From Paenibacillus agricola (lineage in GTDB: Bacteria; Bacillota; Bacilli; Paenibacillales; NBRC-103111): a stretch of DNA of 64,000 nt. The translations under genes were made by a program, and so were the position numbers. Under the pieces are notes generated by a model. That model saw only the letters and a list, made by a program, of their open reading frames with translations, ran no database searches and was not told the origin of the DNA. This document shows positions 1-9,734 of the stretch, piece by piece; the stretch's first letter is position 1; every line of letters starts with the position of its first letter. The stretch spans positions 248,001 through 312,000 of the forward strand of contig NZ_JAAOIW010000004.1 of NCBI RefSeq assembly GCF_011440305.1, read 5' to 3'.

Positions 1-1612
1 CGCTAAATACGCTGCTTAGCTGTTCGGGGTTCATCCCCAAGCCGTCATCCCTAATAACAATACAGAGCCGTTCTCTTCTTACAATCGCATGGATACGAAT
101 ATGACCCTGCACCTTCTGGGGAGCGAGGCCGTGAAAAATCGCATTTTCAACCAAAGGCTGCAGTGTAAGCTTTAATATTTGGCAATGCAGGGTTTCCGGC
201 TCTGCATCAATCGTCATGACGAACTTTTCCCCATAACGAACCTTCTGGATATAGGCATACATCCGCAGTCCCTCAATTTCCTCCTCCAGCGTTACGAACT
301 CGCCGCTTTTATCGAAGCTAAACGACAATAGCCCCACAAGAGCCCGAATCGTTTCGCGCACGGCTTCAATTTTTTGCTGCTTGGCCAAGCTGCTTATGCA
401 GGCTAGCGTATTATACAGAAAATGCGGCGCAATCTGGCTTTGCAGCATTTTTAGCTCATATTGATTTTTGCGCTTTTCCATTTCCTTCGTTTCCAGCAGC
501 AAATGATGAATTCGCTCCATCATCGCGTTATAGCTCCTGGCGAGCTTGCCAATTTCGTCCTCTCTGGTTACCGATATGCTTGGGAGCACCTCCATGTCGT
601 AGACGCGGTCCATTTTGGCTACCAGCGTACGAACCGGATAGGTTATATAACGGCTCATCATATAAGAGCTAATGAGCAGAATCAGAACCCAAACCACAGC
701 AGCCGTTTTATAATTATTGTAAAGTATGAGTATATTTTGGTAAAAATAGCTATCCTCGATAAAAGCAATAAAATACCAGCCCAGCTTGTTCATCCCTGAT
801 TTAACGGCAACGAGCTTGCTTTTAGCTCCTTCAATTTCAGTAATCCCAACGGGCAGTTCTTGGATCCTATCAACAAAATCCTCATTCAATTCTGGCGGAT
901 ACACACGAGTATTGTAGGGCAGCAGCTTATAATAATCCAACGGCCAGCTGGTGTCTAAGGTATTGACAATATTACTCTTGTTCGTAATGATCGCGAATGT
1001 CTGGTTGCGCGTGTTCATAAACTGGGACAGCAGATCCGTGAGCCGAATCAAATCGATTTCAACCACGGCTATGCCTTTGATCGTATCCTCTCCTATTGCG
1101 CTGATCGGCAATACAAAAGCAACGGTTTTGCCGGATAGCGGTGAGTGGTAAGGCTCGCTGATCATCACCCCATAGTTAGCCGTGGACATCTCGTACAGCT
1201 TCGCCAAATTCGGATTTCCAATAATGTCTAAGTAAACCTGTGTATTAGACATGACCTTGCCATCAGCCCGCACCAAATAGAGCGTTTTGTAGAGGGTACT
1301 GTTTTTTTCAGCATATTTGCGCAATACCTTGACAGCCTCTTCTTCCATTCCTTGGTCTAATAAATCATCACGAGTTGAGAGCAGCAGCAAAATATTTTGC
1401 ACATTGTCCAAATAAGCATCCAAATATAGATTGGTACGGTCGATAATGACCGTCGCATCTGAGAGTACCTGCTTGCGGAATAGCTGCTCCGCTTCCTGCA
1501 GATTATTCCATGCAAGCAAACCGAAAAGCACCAAGGTCCCTGCAAATAGAAACAGGAAATGCTTAAAGACCATGCTGCGGCTTTTCATCCAATGGTTAAT
1601 CCGGCTTAACAC
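1..1612 (-). CDS. YesM-type sensor histidine kinase (3' end cut by window)
   Basis: Membrane histidine kinase that pairs with the AraC-type response regulator encoded just upstream. Translating the minus strand from the GTG at 1612 gives an N-terminal membrane segment (FLFLFAGTLVLFGLLAW), a large extracellular sensor region of Cache type, a second membrane segment (VVWVLILLISS), a HAMP-like linker, the His_kinase motif QIAPHFLYNTL with the phospho-acceptor His, and the ATPase N box LVENAIFHG. The window edge falls in the G1 region (DDGLGMNPEQL), so only the last part of the ATPase domain is missing. The start is a choice between GTG 1612 (AAAGG ten bases upstream) and the ATG eight codons later. 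In Bacillota such pairs usually control sugar or peptide uptake genes; the ligand cannot be read here. Confidence 0.9.
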   Translation of the reverse strand, partial: MLSRINHWMKSRSMVFKHFLFLFAGTLVLFGLLAWNNLQEAEQLFRKQVLSDATVIIDRTNLYLDAYLDNVQNILLLLSTRDDLLDQGMEEEAVKVLRKYAEKNSTLYKTLYLVRADGKVMSNTQVYLDIIGNPNLAKLYEMSTANYGVMISEPYHSPLSGKTVAFVLPISAIGEDTIKGIAVVEIDLIRLTDLLSQFMNTRNQTFAIITNKSNIVNTLDTSWPLDYYKLLPYNTRVYPPELNEDFVDRIQELPVGITEIEGAKSKLVAVKSGMNKLGWYFIAFIEDSYFYQNILILYNNYKTAAVVWVLILLISSYMMSRYITYPVRTLVAKMDRVYDMEVLPSISVTREDEIGKLARSYNAMMERIHHLLLETKEMEKRKNQYELKMLQSQIAPHFLYNTLACISSLAKQQKIEAVRETIRALVGLLSFSFDKSGEFVTLEEEIEGLRMYAYIQKVRYGEKFVMTIDAEPETLHCQILKLTLQPLVENAIFHGLAPQKVQGHIRIHAIVRRERLCIVIRDDGLGMNPEQLSSVFS

Positions 1613-1641
1613 TAGGGCCCACCCTTTCTCCTTGGCTTTAT

Positions 1642-3216
1642 TCAATTAATTTTTTTGAAATCCGTAGGTGCTACACCGGTACGGTTACGAAACAGCACAG
1701 AGAAATAGCGGTAGCTTGGGATACCCACCTGCTCGGCAACCTCGTACACCTTCATATTCGTCGTTTGCAGCAGTTGGATCGCTTTGTCCATCCGCAGGCT
1801 GGTTACATATTCATTAAAGGATTCGCCAACTTCCTCACGGAATATACGACTCAAATAATAGGAGCTTAGCTCCACCGCTTCAGCAATTTGTGTCAAGGTA
1901 ATCGGCTCCGCCAACCGTTCACTTATCAGCTGCTTAGCGAACTGTACCTCCTTGCGGCATTTACTCTTCAAACCCGCCGCCGACTCCAGCTGATGGCTAA
2001 AAGCAGCCGTTAATTCCGATAAGGTTCTTGCTTGAGTCAGCTTTTCTACGCTTTTGTCGTCCGCCGCATAACCGCCTTGCTTGAGTAGCTCCTTGCACAT
2101 CGCCACACTCCATGCCCTTAATGGCTCTGGGTCTGGCCGTTTGGCATACATCGAAGCTGTAAAATCCTCGCGGATATGGCGGAATAACGCCTCCTGCGAT
2201 CGGGCTAATGCGGAATGAAATTGCTTGGCATGCTGCTGCTTCTCGATTTCATCCATAACATTCGGAAGAGCTTTTGCGACAGTGGACGCTTCATATACCG
2301 TTCCCGGACTATCATAAAAAATAGCAGCGGGATTGATCTGTGTTTCATTTAATGCTTTAAACAATACTGAAAAATCCGTAATTTCATTATTTAAAAGTGC
2401 GTAAATCCGCACGGCCTGACTAATAAAAGACAACCGCTGCTCTAACGCAGCCTGTATAGTTTGCAGAGCTTGTGCGATTTTAACCGGCATCGGCTGCAAG
2501 GCATCGGTAACCCATTGGTGAAGGAGCAAATAAGTCGATTTATTCAGCTGCACCCAACGAAACGAAAGCTTGGAGGTCTGCTCCCATTGGCTAAACAAGG
2601 CTTGCAGCTCGTGGTGCACGAATATTTCATCCTCGGCTTTTGTGCTGATATGCAATTGGGTAACCCGCAATGGAAAAGAAAGCCGCCATTGGTCGAAAAT
2701 TTGCTGTGCCTCCTGGGTGGCATGCTGCAGTGACGTTTGCTTATCTGCCGTTGCACTTGTCGCCCGATTAAAGCTTTTCACTAGCTGCCAGCGCTGCTTA
2801 TCCAGCTCACTGCGTTGATGGCTTTGCTCCCTTAGGATCGTTGAACGGGCTTTATCCAAGGCCTGCTGCAAATCCGAATCCAATAAAGACACTTTGATCA
2901 GGTATTCCAAAGCCCCTAATCTTAAAGCATCTCTTACATATTCAAAATCATTATGGCAGGTCAAAAGAATAACCTGGGTAAGCGGAAATTGTTTTTTAAT
3001 CGCGCGGAATAGCTCGATGCCATCCATCTTGGGCATGGTAATATCCGTAATCACAACATCAGGCAATAGCTTGTGGCAAAATTCCAAAGCCTCTTCCCCA
3101 TTCTCGGCTTCACCTACCAGCTCAGCATTGCAGGTAGACCAAGGAAATAGCCGCAGTTCTTCACGTAATGGCAATTCGTCGTCTACGACCAACACTGTCA
3201 AAGTATTTTCCAGCAT
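1642..3216 (-). CDS. YesN-type response regulator, AraC output domain
   Basis: Cytoplasmic transcription factor of about 524 residues. The N-terminal receiver domain has the acidic pair VVDDE, the phospho-acceptor Asp in VVITDITMPKMDG and the conserved Lys in EYLIKV. A long middle region of no recognisable family separates it from a C-terminal AraC DNA-binding domain with two helix-turn-helix units (IAEAVELSSYYLSRIFREEV and VAEQVGIPSYRYFSVLFRN). The ATG at 3216 is chosen over the upstream in-frame GTG because GAGGAGGG lies six bases before it. The partner kinase follows 29 bases downstream in the same operon. A cre site sits directly upstream. Confidence 0.93.
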   Translation of the reverse strand: MLENTLTVLVVDDELPLREELRLFPWSTCNAELVGEAENGEEALEFCHKLLPDVVITDITMPKMDGIELFRAIKKQFPLTQVILLTCHNDFEYVRDALRLGALEYLIKVSLLDSDLQQALDKARSTILREQSHQRSELDKQRWQLVKSFNRATSATADKQTSLQHATQEAQQIFDQWRLSFPLRVTQLHISTKAEDEIFVHHELQALFSQWEQTSKLSFRWVQLNKSTYLLLHQWVTDALQPMPVKIAQALQTIQAALEQRLSFISQAVRIYALLNNEITDFSVLFKALNETQINPAAIFYDSPGTVYEASTVAKALPNVMDEIEKQQHAKQFHSALARSQEALFRHIREDFTASMYAKRPDPEPLRAWSVAMCKELLKQGGYAADDKSVEKLTQARTLSELTAAFSHQLESAAGLKSKCRKEVQFAKQLISERLAEPITLTQIAEAVELSSYYLSRIFREEVGESFNEYVTSLRMDKAIQLLQTTNMKVYEVAEQVGIPSYRYFSVLFRNRTGVAPTDFKKIN

Positions 3217-3235
3217 ACTCGCCCTCCTCACTTAA

Positions 3236-3250
3236 TTGCAAGCGCTTCCA
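3236..3250. promoter_or_regulatory. CcpA cre site upstream of the yesN-type regulator
   Basis: TTGCAAGCGCTTCCA matches the catabolite-responsive element consensus WTGNAANCGNWNNCW at every position, and the opposite strand, shifted by one base, matches too. It lies just upstream of the ribosome site of the response regulator, so CcpA bound here would block transcription or early elongation of the two-component operon. Match seen in sequence; function inferred. Confidence 0.72.
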
Positions 3251-3359
3251 TCAAGTATTTCTCATCATAGCATAAGTTTTCTAGCCCTCCTATACATAAA
3301 TCATGCTAAAAAGTACAAAAATTCTGAATATCCAAGACAACATTTGACGTATTTAGGGG

Positions 3360-4325
3360 TTATGAAGGACGATACATCTTTGCCATCCTCTCGACTACCT
3401 TTTCCACTAGCTCTACCATAATAGGGGGTTGTATAACCTGTATCTCTGCCCCGAATCCTAGAAAATAAGAGGTGAAATATTCAATTTCAGTTGGACTAAT
3501 AACCATCCTGATCGTCCCCGTACCGTCTTCATTCACTTCCATACCAGAGTCCATCCCTGACTCCCGTTGGTACTTACGGACACCTTTACTAGAAAGAATA
3601 GCTTCTACCTGAAGCTTATTATCCATTGATCTTTGCTTCTGCTCCGGTGGCTTGAACCAGTCCATAATCGGGAATCCACTTAAATCAACCGTCCTATGCC
3701 CTTCCGGTGCAAGCTCTGCGGCTAAAACCCGGTCGATGCGGAATAACAAATACCTCTCCTTCCAAAAGCAGAAAGCAGGGCAATACCAATACCCATTATA
3801 GGAATAAACACCGACTGGTTGGATCGTCCGCTCATTTACCCCTTCCTTGGAATCATACTTAATTTGTGTGGGCAGCTGCTCCAGAGCAGAGTCCAACAGA
3901 AATTGCAAATAAGGTGTAGGCGCATGCCGTTTTGATGTCCAAAAAACAACCCGCTGCTTCATTTTATCGATTTTCAGCTTCGTATCGTCAGGCAAGTAAT
4001 AATAAAATTTATTTAAAGCCGAGACCGATTCAGCTGCGAAGGGCAGCGCTCCATAATGCTGCAAGGATTGATATGCAAAAAAAATCGCCACCGCCTCTTG
4101 CTCAGAAAATGTGATCGGCGGCAGCTTCCGCTCTTTCAAAACACGATAACCCCCATGCGGCCCATATTCGGTGTAGAGGGGCACGCCCAGTTCACTTAAC
4201 ACTTGTAAATCACGCATAATCGTTCTTACGGATACGCCAAATTCCTCCGCTAATTCACGCGCAGTAAACTTTTTACGTTGATTAATAGCTATCATTAGCT
4301 CCATGAGCCTTTTGGATTTCGCCAT
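3360..4325 (-). CDS. YafY-type transcriptional regulator with WYL domain
   Basis: Predicted DNA-binding regulator of 321 residues. Residues 1-60 form a DeoR/HTH_11 winged helix (ARELAEEFGVSVRTIMRDL), followed by a wing region ending in GPHGGYRVL. Residues about 140-220 form a WYL domain (GYWYCPAFC, then LLFRIDRVL), and the C-terminal 80 residues resemble the WCX extension. Regulators of this family often sense a small molecule or nucleic-acid ligand through the WYL domain. It is divergent from the germination operon across a 200-base gap, and nothing links the two. Target unknown. Confidence 0.88.
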   Translation of the reverse strand: MAKSKRLMELMIAINQRKKFTARELAEEFGVSVRTIMRDLQVLSELGVPLYTEYGPHGGYRVLKERKLPPITFSEQEAVAIFFAYQSLQHYGALPFAAESVSALNKFYYYLPDDTKLKIDKMKQRVVFWTSKRHAPTPYLQFLLDSALEQLPTQIKYDSKEGVNERTIQPVGVYSYNGYWYCPAFCFWKERYLLFRIDRVLAAELAPEGHRTVDLSGFPIMDWFKPPEQKQRSMDNKLQVEAILSSKGVRKYQRESGMDSGMEVNEDGTGTIRMVISPTEIEYFTSYFLGFGAEIQVIQPPIMVELVEKVVERMAKMYRPS

Positions 4326-4525
4326 TCTGGAATCTCCTACTTACTTTGCATTTATAGTTTATTATATCATAATTCCATGACAAATAATGACATAGATATA
4401 CCAAAAGTTAGATATTCCTTTCTTGAGCGATGATAGGGTTAGCCGATTTATAACTATCGGTTACTGGTTTATTTGCTTCAGAAGATGGAGATGATGGATG
4501 GTATTCAATGAGTGGAGGGTACAGG

Positions 4526-6103
4526 ATGGGCTTAACGTCAACGATAAAAAAAATGTTAGGCTCCACTAGTCATTCCATCCAACCGCAGCCACTCCCTCAA
4601 GAAGTGACTACATCTCTGCACAAAGAACTTGCCCTTAATATAACGGATATTCAGCTAACGATGGGACACAGTCCGGATCTCGTTATACGAGAGCTTAAAT
4701 TTGGACAAAACAATATTCAATTGGCGCTACTGTACATTGAAGGCTTAGCCGAGCCTAAGAATGCTTTGGAGTTTCTTATGAAAAAAGCTTCAGAGCCTGA
4801 ATATAAGGCTACGATTGCGAATTCTGATTTTTTCACCTTGTTAACCCATAAACTGCTTGCCGTCGGGGAGCTCAAGCAGATCTCTACCCTACAGATGCTG
4901 TGCCAGTCTATCTTAAATGGTGATACTGTCTTGATGTTAGATGGTTTTGCGACTGGTTTATCACTAGGAACTAAACAATCAAAGGATCGAAATGTAGAGG
5001 AACCGGGCGCACAAACTGTCGTTCGGGGTCCTAGGGATGGGTTTACGGAAACTCTCCGCACCAATATAGCTCTAGTTAGGCGGAGAATCAAAAGCACGGA
5101 TTTTAGAATGGAAATAAAAATCATTGGCAGGGTTACAAAAACGGATATCGCGATTATTTATATTCAAGGAATCGTGAATGAGAAGGTTTTGAGTGAGGTT
5201 AGGAAACGAATCGATCGGATCGATATCGATGCCATACTCGAAAGTGGTTATATCGAGGAGCTCATTCAAGATGAAACTTATACGCCCTTCCCAACGGTTT
5301 ATAACACAGAGAGACCCGATACTTTGGCTGCTGGTATTTTGGAAGGCAGAGTAGCCATACTCGTTGACGGAACACCATTTGCATTGACGGTACCCGCCTT
5401 GTTCACCGAGTTCTTTCAATCTGCTGAGGATTATTACCAACGAGCAGATTTTGCAACATTACTACGTATATTGCGATATTTTTGTTTTTTCATTACATTG
5501 CTGGCTCCCTCTATGTACATCGCGATCACGACATTCCACCATGAGCTGCTGCCGCCGGAACTATTGATCAGGCTTGTGGCTGCTAGGGAAGGGGTTCCTT
5601 TTCCCGCCTTCGTTGAGGCTCTACTCATGGAAATCACCTTTGAAATCCTAAGGGAAGCCGGAGTTCGTATGCCTCGGACGATTGGGCAAGCGGTTTCTAT
5701 TGTCGGGACGCTGGTCATCGGTCAAGCGGCTGTTGAGGCAGGTCTTGTCTCCCCGGCTATGGTTATTATCGTGTCCATCACGGCTATTTCCAACTTTGTT
5801 ATTCCGTCTTTCAATATGGGGATTTCACTTCGAATTCTCCGCTTCTTCATTATGTTTCTCGCGGCTTCCTTTGGATTGTTTGGAATCGTTGTTGGATTGA
5901 TAACCATCATTCTGCATTTATGCAGCTTGCGTTCCTTCGGAATTCCTTATATGAGTCCATTCGCGCCCTTAATTTTCGAGGACCAAAAAGATTCTATATT
6001 TCGATTCCCGCATTGGGCTCTAGTTTCAAGACCACATTTACTCAGTCAAAAAAATAACAAACGCGGGCAAACTCCCAAACCAAGTCCGGAGGAACAAACA
6101 TGA
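4526..6103 (+). CDS. GerA-family spore germination protein, A subunit
   Basis: A subunit of an inner-membrane germinant receptor. The 525 residues comprise a long soluble N-terminal part (about 1-290) and a C-terminal membrane part with about five hydrophobic segments (from FCFFITLLAPSMYIAITTF through the segment ending in IVVGLITIILHLC), plus a short polar tail, the layout of GerAA/GerKA. The start at ATG 4526 has GGAGGG six bases upstream and is preferred to the in-frame ATG at 4508. It is first in the operon and overlaps the C subunit gene by four bases (ATGA). The operon should be expressed in the forespore under sigma G, but I could not pick a convincing sigma-G promoter. Confidence 0.93.
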   Translation: MGLTSTIKKMLGSTSHSIQPQPLPQEVTTSLHKELALNITDIQLTMGHSPDLVIRELKFGQNNIQLALLYIEGLAEPKNALEFLMKKASEPEYKATIANSDFFTLLTHKLLAVGELKQISTLQMLCQSILNGDTVLMLDGFATGLSLGTKQSKDRNVEEPGAQTVVRGPRDGFTETLRTNIALVRRRIKSTDFRMEIKIIGRVTKTDIAIIYIQGIVNEKVLSEVRKRIDRIDIDAILESGYIEELIQDETYTPFPTVYNTERPDTLAAGILEGRVAILVDGTPFALTVPALFTEFFQSAEDYYQRADFATLLRILRYFCFFITLLAPSMYIAITTFHHELLPPELLIRLVAAREGVPFPAFVEALLMEITFEILREAGVRMPRTIGQAVSIVGTLVIGQAAVEAGLVSPAMVIIVSITAISNFVIPSFNMGISLRILRFFIMFLAASFGLFGIVVGLITIILHLCSLRSFGIPYMSPFAPLIFEDQKDSIFRFPHWALVSRPHLLSQKNNKRGQTPKPSPEEQT

Positions 6104-7302
6104 AAACTCGCACAATTGCCTTATGTTGTGTAATGCTTCTAACCTCATTATGGACTACCGCTTGCTGGAACCGAAGAGAATTAAATGAGCTCTCCATTGT
6201 GATGGCGATGGGTATTGACCAGACTAAGAATGGTTTTTTGATAACCATTCAAATGGTCAATGCTCAGGAAATCGCATCCAAAGGGGGAAGTGGGTATTCA
6301 ACGCCGATTACTGTTTACCATGCAGAAGGGGATACTATTTTTGAAGCCTTACGGCGATTAACGAGCAAAATTGGTCGTGAAGTATATCTTTCTCATATCC
6401 GGGTTATTGTGATTGGTGAAGCGCTGGCACGAAAGGGTATTGCAGAAGTACTCGATTTTCTATCAAGGGACCATGAAATAAGAACTGACTTCTATATGAC
6501 GGTCGCACGTGAATCACGAGCCGAAGAGGTACTTAAGATACTGACTCCGGAGGAGAAAATACCTGCTAATAAAATGTTTTCTACTCTCGAAGTTAGCCAG
6601 AGAAACTGGGCTGTGGTCTCGAAAGTCACGATCGACAACCTGCTGTCGAATATACTAAGTGAGGGCTCAAACCCAGTCTTAACCGGCATACAAGTTAACG
6701 GGGACCCAGAGGTTGGCAGAAATAAACAAAGTGTAGAAATGACCGATCCTGAGGTTATTATTCAATATATCGGCATGGCCGCTTTTCAGAAAGACAAATT
6801 GGTTGGGTGGTTGAATGAAGATGAAAGCAAAGGATTGAATTATACCCTGGGAAAAGTGAAACGCACTGTGATTAATGTGGCTTGTCCTCAAGGTGGGAAG
6901 GTAGCCGTCCAATTGATACGTACAGACCGAAAAATAAAAGCTACAGTAAGCGAGGGAGAACCAACGATTCTCATTGAGCTTAAAGCGGAAGGGAATATAG
7001 GGGATGTGGAATGTCAATTAGATGTAACGGACGTCAAAGCTTTACCAGAAATACAAAAAGAGATAGAGGATTCCATACACAGTAAAATACAGGCGGTAGT
7101 TAATAAATCGCAACAAAAATTAAAAACCGACATTCTGGGTTTGGGTGAGGCGCTACATCGTGACCAACCGAAGCTTTGGAAGCAATTAAAAGAAAATTGG
7201 CAACAATCCTTCGTAGATCTTCACGTTGATATTGAAGTCAACGCAAAAATCCGAAGAATTGGGACCGTCGCGGAACCTATCTTAAAGAAAAAAGAAGGCT
7301 AA
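6100..7302 (+). CDS. GerAC/GerKC-family germination lipoprotein, C subunit
   Basis: Lipoprotein subunit of the germinant receptor, expected on the outer face of the spore inner membrane. It has a signal peptide with a lipobox ending at Cys22 (SLWTTAC), then the conserved family start CWNRRELNELSIVMAMGID. Its length of 400 residues is normal for Ger(x)C proteins. The start codon overlaps the A-subunit stop (ATGA), so translation is coupled. The small membrane protein gene begins five bases after it. Confidence 0.93.
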   Translation: MKTRTIALCCVMLLTSLWTTACWNRRELNELSIVMAMGIDQTKNGFLITIQMVNAQEIASKGGSGYSTPITVYHAEGDTIFEALRRLTSKIGREVYLSHIRVIVIGEALARKGIAEVLDFLSRDHEIRTDFYMTVARESRAEEVLKILTPEEKIPANKMFSTLEVSQRNWAVVSKVTIDNLLSNILSEGSNPVLTGIQVNGDPEVGRNKQSVEMTDPEVIIQYIGMAAFQKDKLVGWLNEDESKGLNYTLGKVKRTVINVACPQGGKVAVQLIRTDRKIKATVSEGEPTILIELKAEGNIGDVECQLDVTDVKALPEIQKEIEDSIHSKIQAVVNKSQQKLKTDILGLGEALHRDQPKLWKQLKENWQQSFVDLHVDIEVNAKIRRIGTVAEPILKKKEG

Positions 7303-7306
7303 CGGG

Positions 7307-7543
7307 ATGATATGGCCTATTTTGGGAGTACTGTCTGCCACTGGACTCATGATCTGGGTTGAAGTACCTGGATTATGGAAGAAACAACAGTTCAAAGAAC
7401 TCCTTATATTTAGTGTTCTGCTCATAATGGGAACTAGTTTAGGCATTGCACAAGCTGCAAAAATAGAAATAGCAAGTCCTCTGGATTGGATTAGCTATGT
7501 GTTCGAACCTGTGGGGGAATGGATTTTACGTATGCTCAAGTAA
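7307..7543 (+). CDS. Small two-helix membrane protein of the germination operon (D-subunit-like)
   Basis: A 78-residue protein with two hydrophobic segments (IWPILGVLSATGLMIWVEV and LLIFSVLLIMGTSLGIA) and a short C-terminal amphipathic stretch. Many Bacillus and Clostridium germination operons carry a similarly small two-helix D protein (for example GerKD) that modulates receptor activity. Position between the C and B subunit genes and topology fit that role; I did not recognise a sequence signature. The annotated start has only a weak ribosome site, and coupling to the preceding stop is likely. Confidence 0.75.
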   Translation: MIWPILGVLSATGLMIWVEVPGLWKKQQFKELLIFSVLLIMGTSLGIAQAAKIEIASPLDWISYVFEPVGEWILRMLK

Positions 7544-7557
7544 AGGGAAGGTGCTCT

Positions 7558-8634
7558 ATGCAAACGGTTCGTATTGGGATCCGACAATTCACGATTCTTG
7601 TGATTCTGTATACAATCGGCACTTCCATCCTTATTATTCCGTCTGGATTAGCGATTGCAGCCAAACAGGATGCCTGGATTGCTGCAGTTGCGGGGACATG
7701 TATCGGAGTCGGGTTAGCTTGGTTCTATGGGATTCTGGGCAATATGCTGCCAGGATTAGCCCCAGTCCAATACTGTAAGGTGGTATTCGGTAAATGGCTG
7801 GGAGGGCTTGCAGCGATTTGGTATATCCTGTTCACCTTTATTTTAACAGCCTTGGTTACAAGAAATCTAGGCGATTTTTTAATTACTGAAATATTGCCGG
7901 ATACCCCTATCCAGTTTATTCATCTCCTTATTTTGATGTTGGTCGTATTAGCAGTCAGACTGGGACCAGAGACGATCGCGCGAACAGCCGAAATATTTTC
8001 ACCTTGGGTAATGCTGTTCGGGATCTTGCTTATCACCCTGCTATTGCCCAAAATAGAAATGCAGCGGATCATGCCTGTCTTTGAAATGGGGTTCAAAGGC
8101 GTGATGCGGGGAGCCTTTACATTAATTGGGACTCCATTTTTGGAATTGTTCCTCCTTTTGTCCATCTTCCCCTCCAAAAAAGGTAATATCCAGGCTTTTG
8201 TTATTGGATGTCTCATAGCCGGTTTATTGTTGCTCATTGTATCCTCACTAGCCATATTGGTGCTTGGTGCTGATTTGACGGCAAGACAAATCTACCCCAC
8301 TTTTACGCTTGCGAAGAAAATCAGCATTGGAGATTTTCTACAAAGGCTTGAGGTCATCTTATCCGTGATGTGGTTCATTACGATATTTTTCAAGATTACC
8401 CTTTGTTTTTATGCAACTGTACAAGGAATATCCCAGCTATTGAGCTTATCTGATTATCGTGCGATTACACTCCCACTTGGCATGGTATTGCTCAGCTTAT
8501 CAATTATTGCTTATCCGAATACCCCCTACTTCATGCATTTTTTTGCCGTGGTATGGATGCCCTATGCGCTTACTGTTGGTTTTCTGCTGCCTCTGCTTCT
8601 TATAGCTACTGCCAAATTACGGGGAGTCAAATAA
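7558..8634 (+). CDS. GerAB/GerKB-family spore permease, B subunit
   Basis: Integral membrane B subunit of the germinant receptor, of the spore germination branch of the amino acid/polyamine/organocation superfamily. It has 358 residues with about ten hydrophobic segments. The N-terminus (IGIRQFTILVILYTIGTSIL) is typical of the family. B subunits are thought to contain the germinant-binding pocket, so this protein should set the specificity of the receptor. ATG 7558 is chosen because GGGAAGGTG precedes it; the longer frame starting at 7519 would overlap the upstream gene. Last gene of the operon. Confidence 0.92.
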   Translation: MQTVRIGIRQFTILVILYTIGTSILIIPSGLAIAAKQDAWIAAVAGTCIGVGLAWFYGILGNMLPGLAPVQYCKVVFGKWLGGLAAIWYILFTFILTALVTRNLGDFLITEILPDTPIQFIHLLILMLVVLAVRLGPETIARTAEIFSPWVMLFGILLITLLLPKIEMQRIMPVFEMGFKGVMRGAFTLIGTPFLELFLLLSIFPSKKGNIQAFVIGCLIAGLLLLIVSSLAILVLGADLTARQIYPTFTLAKKISIGDFLQRLEVILSVMWFITIFFKITLCFYATVQGISQLLSLSDYRAITLPLGMVLLSLSIIAYPNTPYFMHFFAVVWMPYALTVGFLLPLLLIATAKLRGVK

Positions 8635-8711
8635 GCAATTATCGTCCGCTGACTTTTCCACTCGACATGGTGCTCGTGATATTGCCATTACACCCTTATA
8701 TATAAACAAAT

Positions 8712-8762
8712 AAAGAAAAAACCTGCAAATAGCAGCCGCCTTAAAGGCTCGCTATCAACAGG
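8712..8762 (-). terminator. Rho-independent terminator of the oxidoreductase operon
   Basis: On the minus strand a hairpin closes with CCTG...CAGG, with inner pairs GATAGC/GCTAT and AGCC/GGCT, and is followed by a run of six T. It lies about 20 bases past the stop of the aldo/keto reductase gene. It may also stop transcripts coming from the germination operon. Confidence 0.7.
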
Positions 8763-8783
8763 CAACTATTAAATATAAGCAAT

Positions 8784-9710
8784 TTAAATATTTTCCAACC
8801 AGCTGACTTCGTCAGCCGTCAGTTCAATTTGGGCTCCATCTACGCAGGATTCCAGCTCGACTTGGTTCTGGGCACCAATCAATGCTGCGGTTGGGAAGGG
8901 TTGGTTCAACACGTACGCCAAAGAAATTTGCACGGTGCTGACGCCCTTCTTCTCGGCGAGTTCGGCTGCGCGGCGCAACCGCTCCCAGTTAGCGTCGCTA
9001 TAATAAACACGAACCGCTTCCTTATCCTCCAATTTGTCAGGGGCGAACCGGCCAGTGAAAAATCCGCCGGCCTGCGATGACCATGACAATAACGGCAGCT
9101 GTGTAGCTTCATGCCAAGCACAATCCTCAGCTCCAGCGGATACGCAGCCTGCCCAGCGTGGTTCGTTGGGCTTCGCCAAGCTCAAATTCGGGCTGCTGAA
9201 TGAGAAGCCCACCAGACCATTGCTGGCTGCATAATCATTCGCCTCTTGCATCCGCTGATGGGTCCAATTTGAGGCTCCAATCGCCAAGATCCGTCCGGCC
9301 TTGATGTGCTCGTTTAACGCGTCAATGATGACGCTAACCGGGATGTTCGTATCATCACGGTGCAGAGCGTACAGATCGGTATAGCTGGTTTGCAGCCTGC
9401 CCAAGCTGATCTCCAAATCCGCTGCAATCGCTTGCGGATTTACGCGTGGACCGTCAGCGTTATGATGTGCGCCCTTGGTCAATATTACGACTTGATCACG
9501 ATTATCCCGTTCCTTCATCCATTTGCCAATCGTTTCCTCGCTTTGTCCACCCCGGTAAACATAAGCAGTATCAATCGTGTTGCCACCAATCGCGAAAAAA
9601 TTGTCCAATACACTGCACACTTTATCATAAACCTCATGGGTAAAAAAATCGGAGCCTTGAATCAAATGAGTAACCGGCTTTTGCAGCCCTGCAATCGTTA
9701 ACGTTTTCAT
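8784..9710 (-). CDS. Aldo/keto reductase
   Basis: NAD(P)H-dependent oxidoreductase with a TIM-barrel fold, 308 residues, normal for the family. The catalytic tetrad is visible: Asp in NTIDTAYVY, Tyr in AYVYRGG, Lys in VILTKGAHH and His in LYALHRDD. Cofactor-binding motifs follow (AIGASNW and, near the C-terminus, AALIGAQNQVELE). It is co-transcribed behind the Gfo/Idh/MocA gene, 24 bases downstream of it, suggesting joint action on a sugar or polyol. Exact substrate unknown. Confidence 0.92.
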   Translation of the reverse strand: MKTLTIAGLQKPVTHLIQGSDFFTHEVYDKVCSVLDNFFAIGGNTIDTAYVYRGGQSEETIGKWMKERDNRDQVVILTKGAHHNADGPRVNPQAIAADLEISLGRLQTSYTDLYALHRDDTNIPVSVIIDALNEHIKAGRILAIGASNWTHQRMQEANDYAASNGLVGFSFSSPNLSLAKPNEPRWAGCVSAGAEDCAWHEATQLPLLSWSSQAGGFFTGRFAPDKLEDKEAVRVYYSDANWERLRRAAELAEKKGVSTVQISLAYVLNQPFPTAALIGAQNQVELESCVDGAQIELTADEVSWLENI

Positions 9711-9734
9711 AATATGGATAAACTCCTCTCAAAA

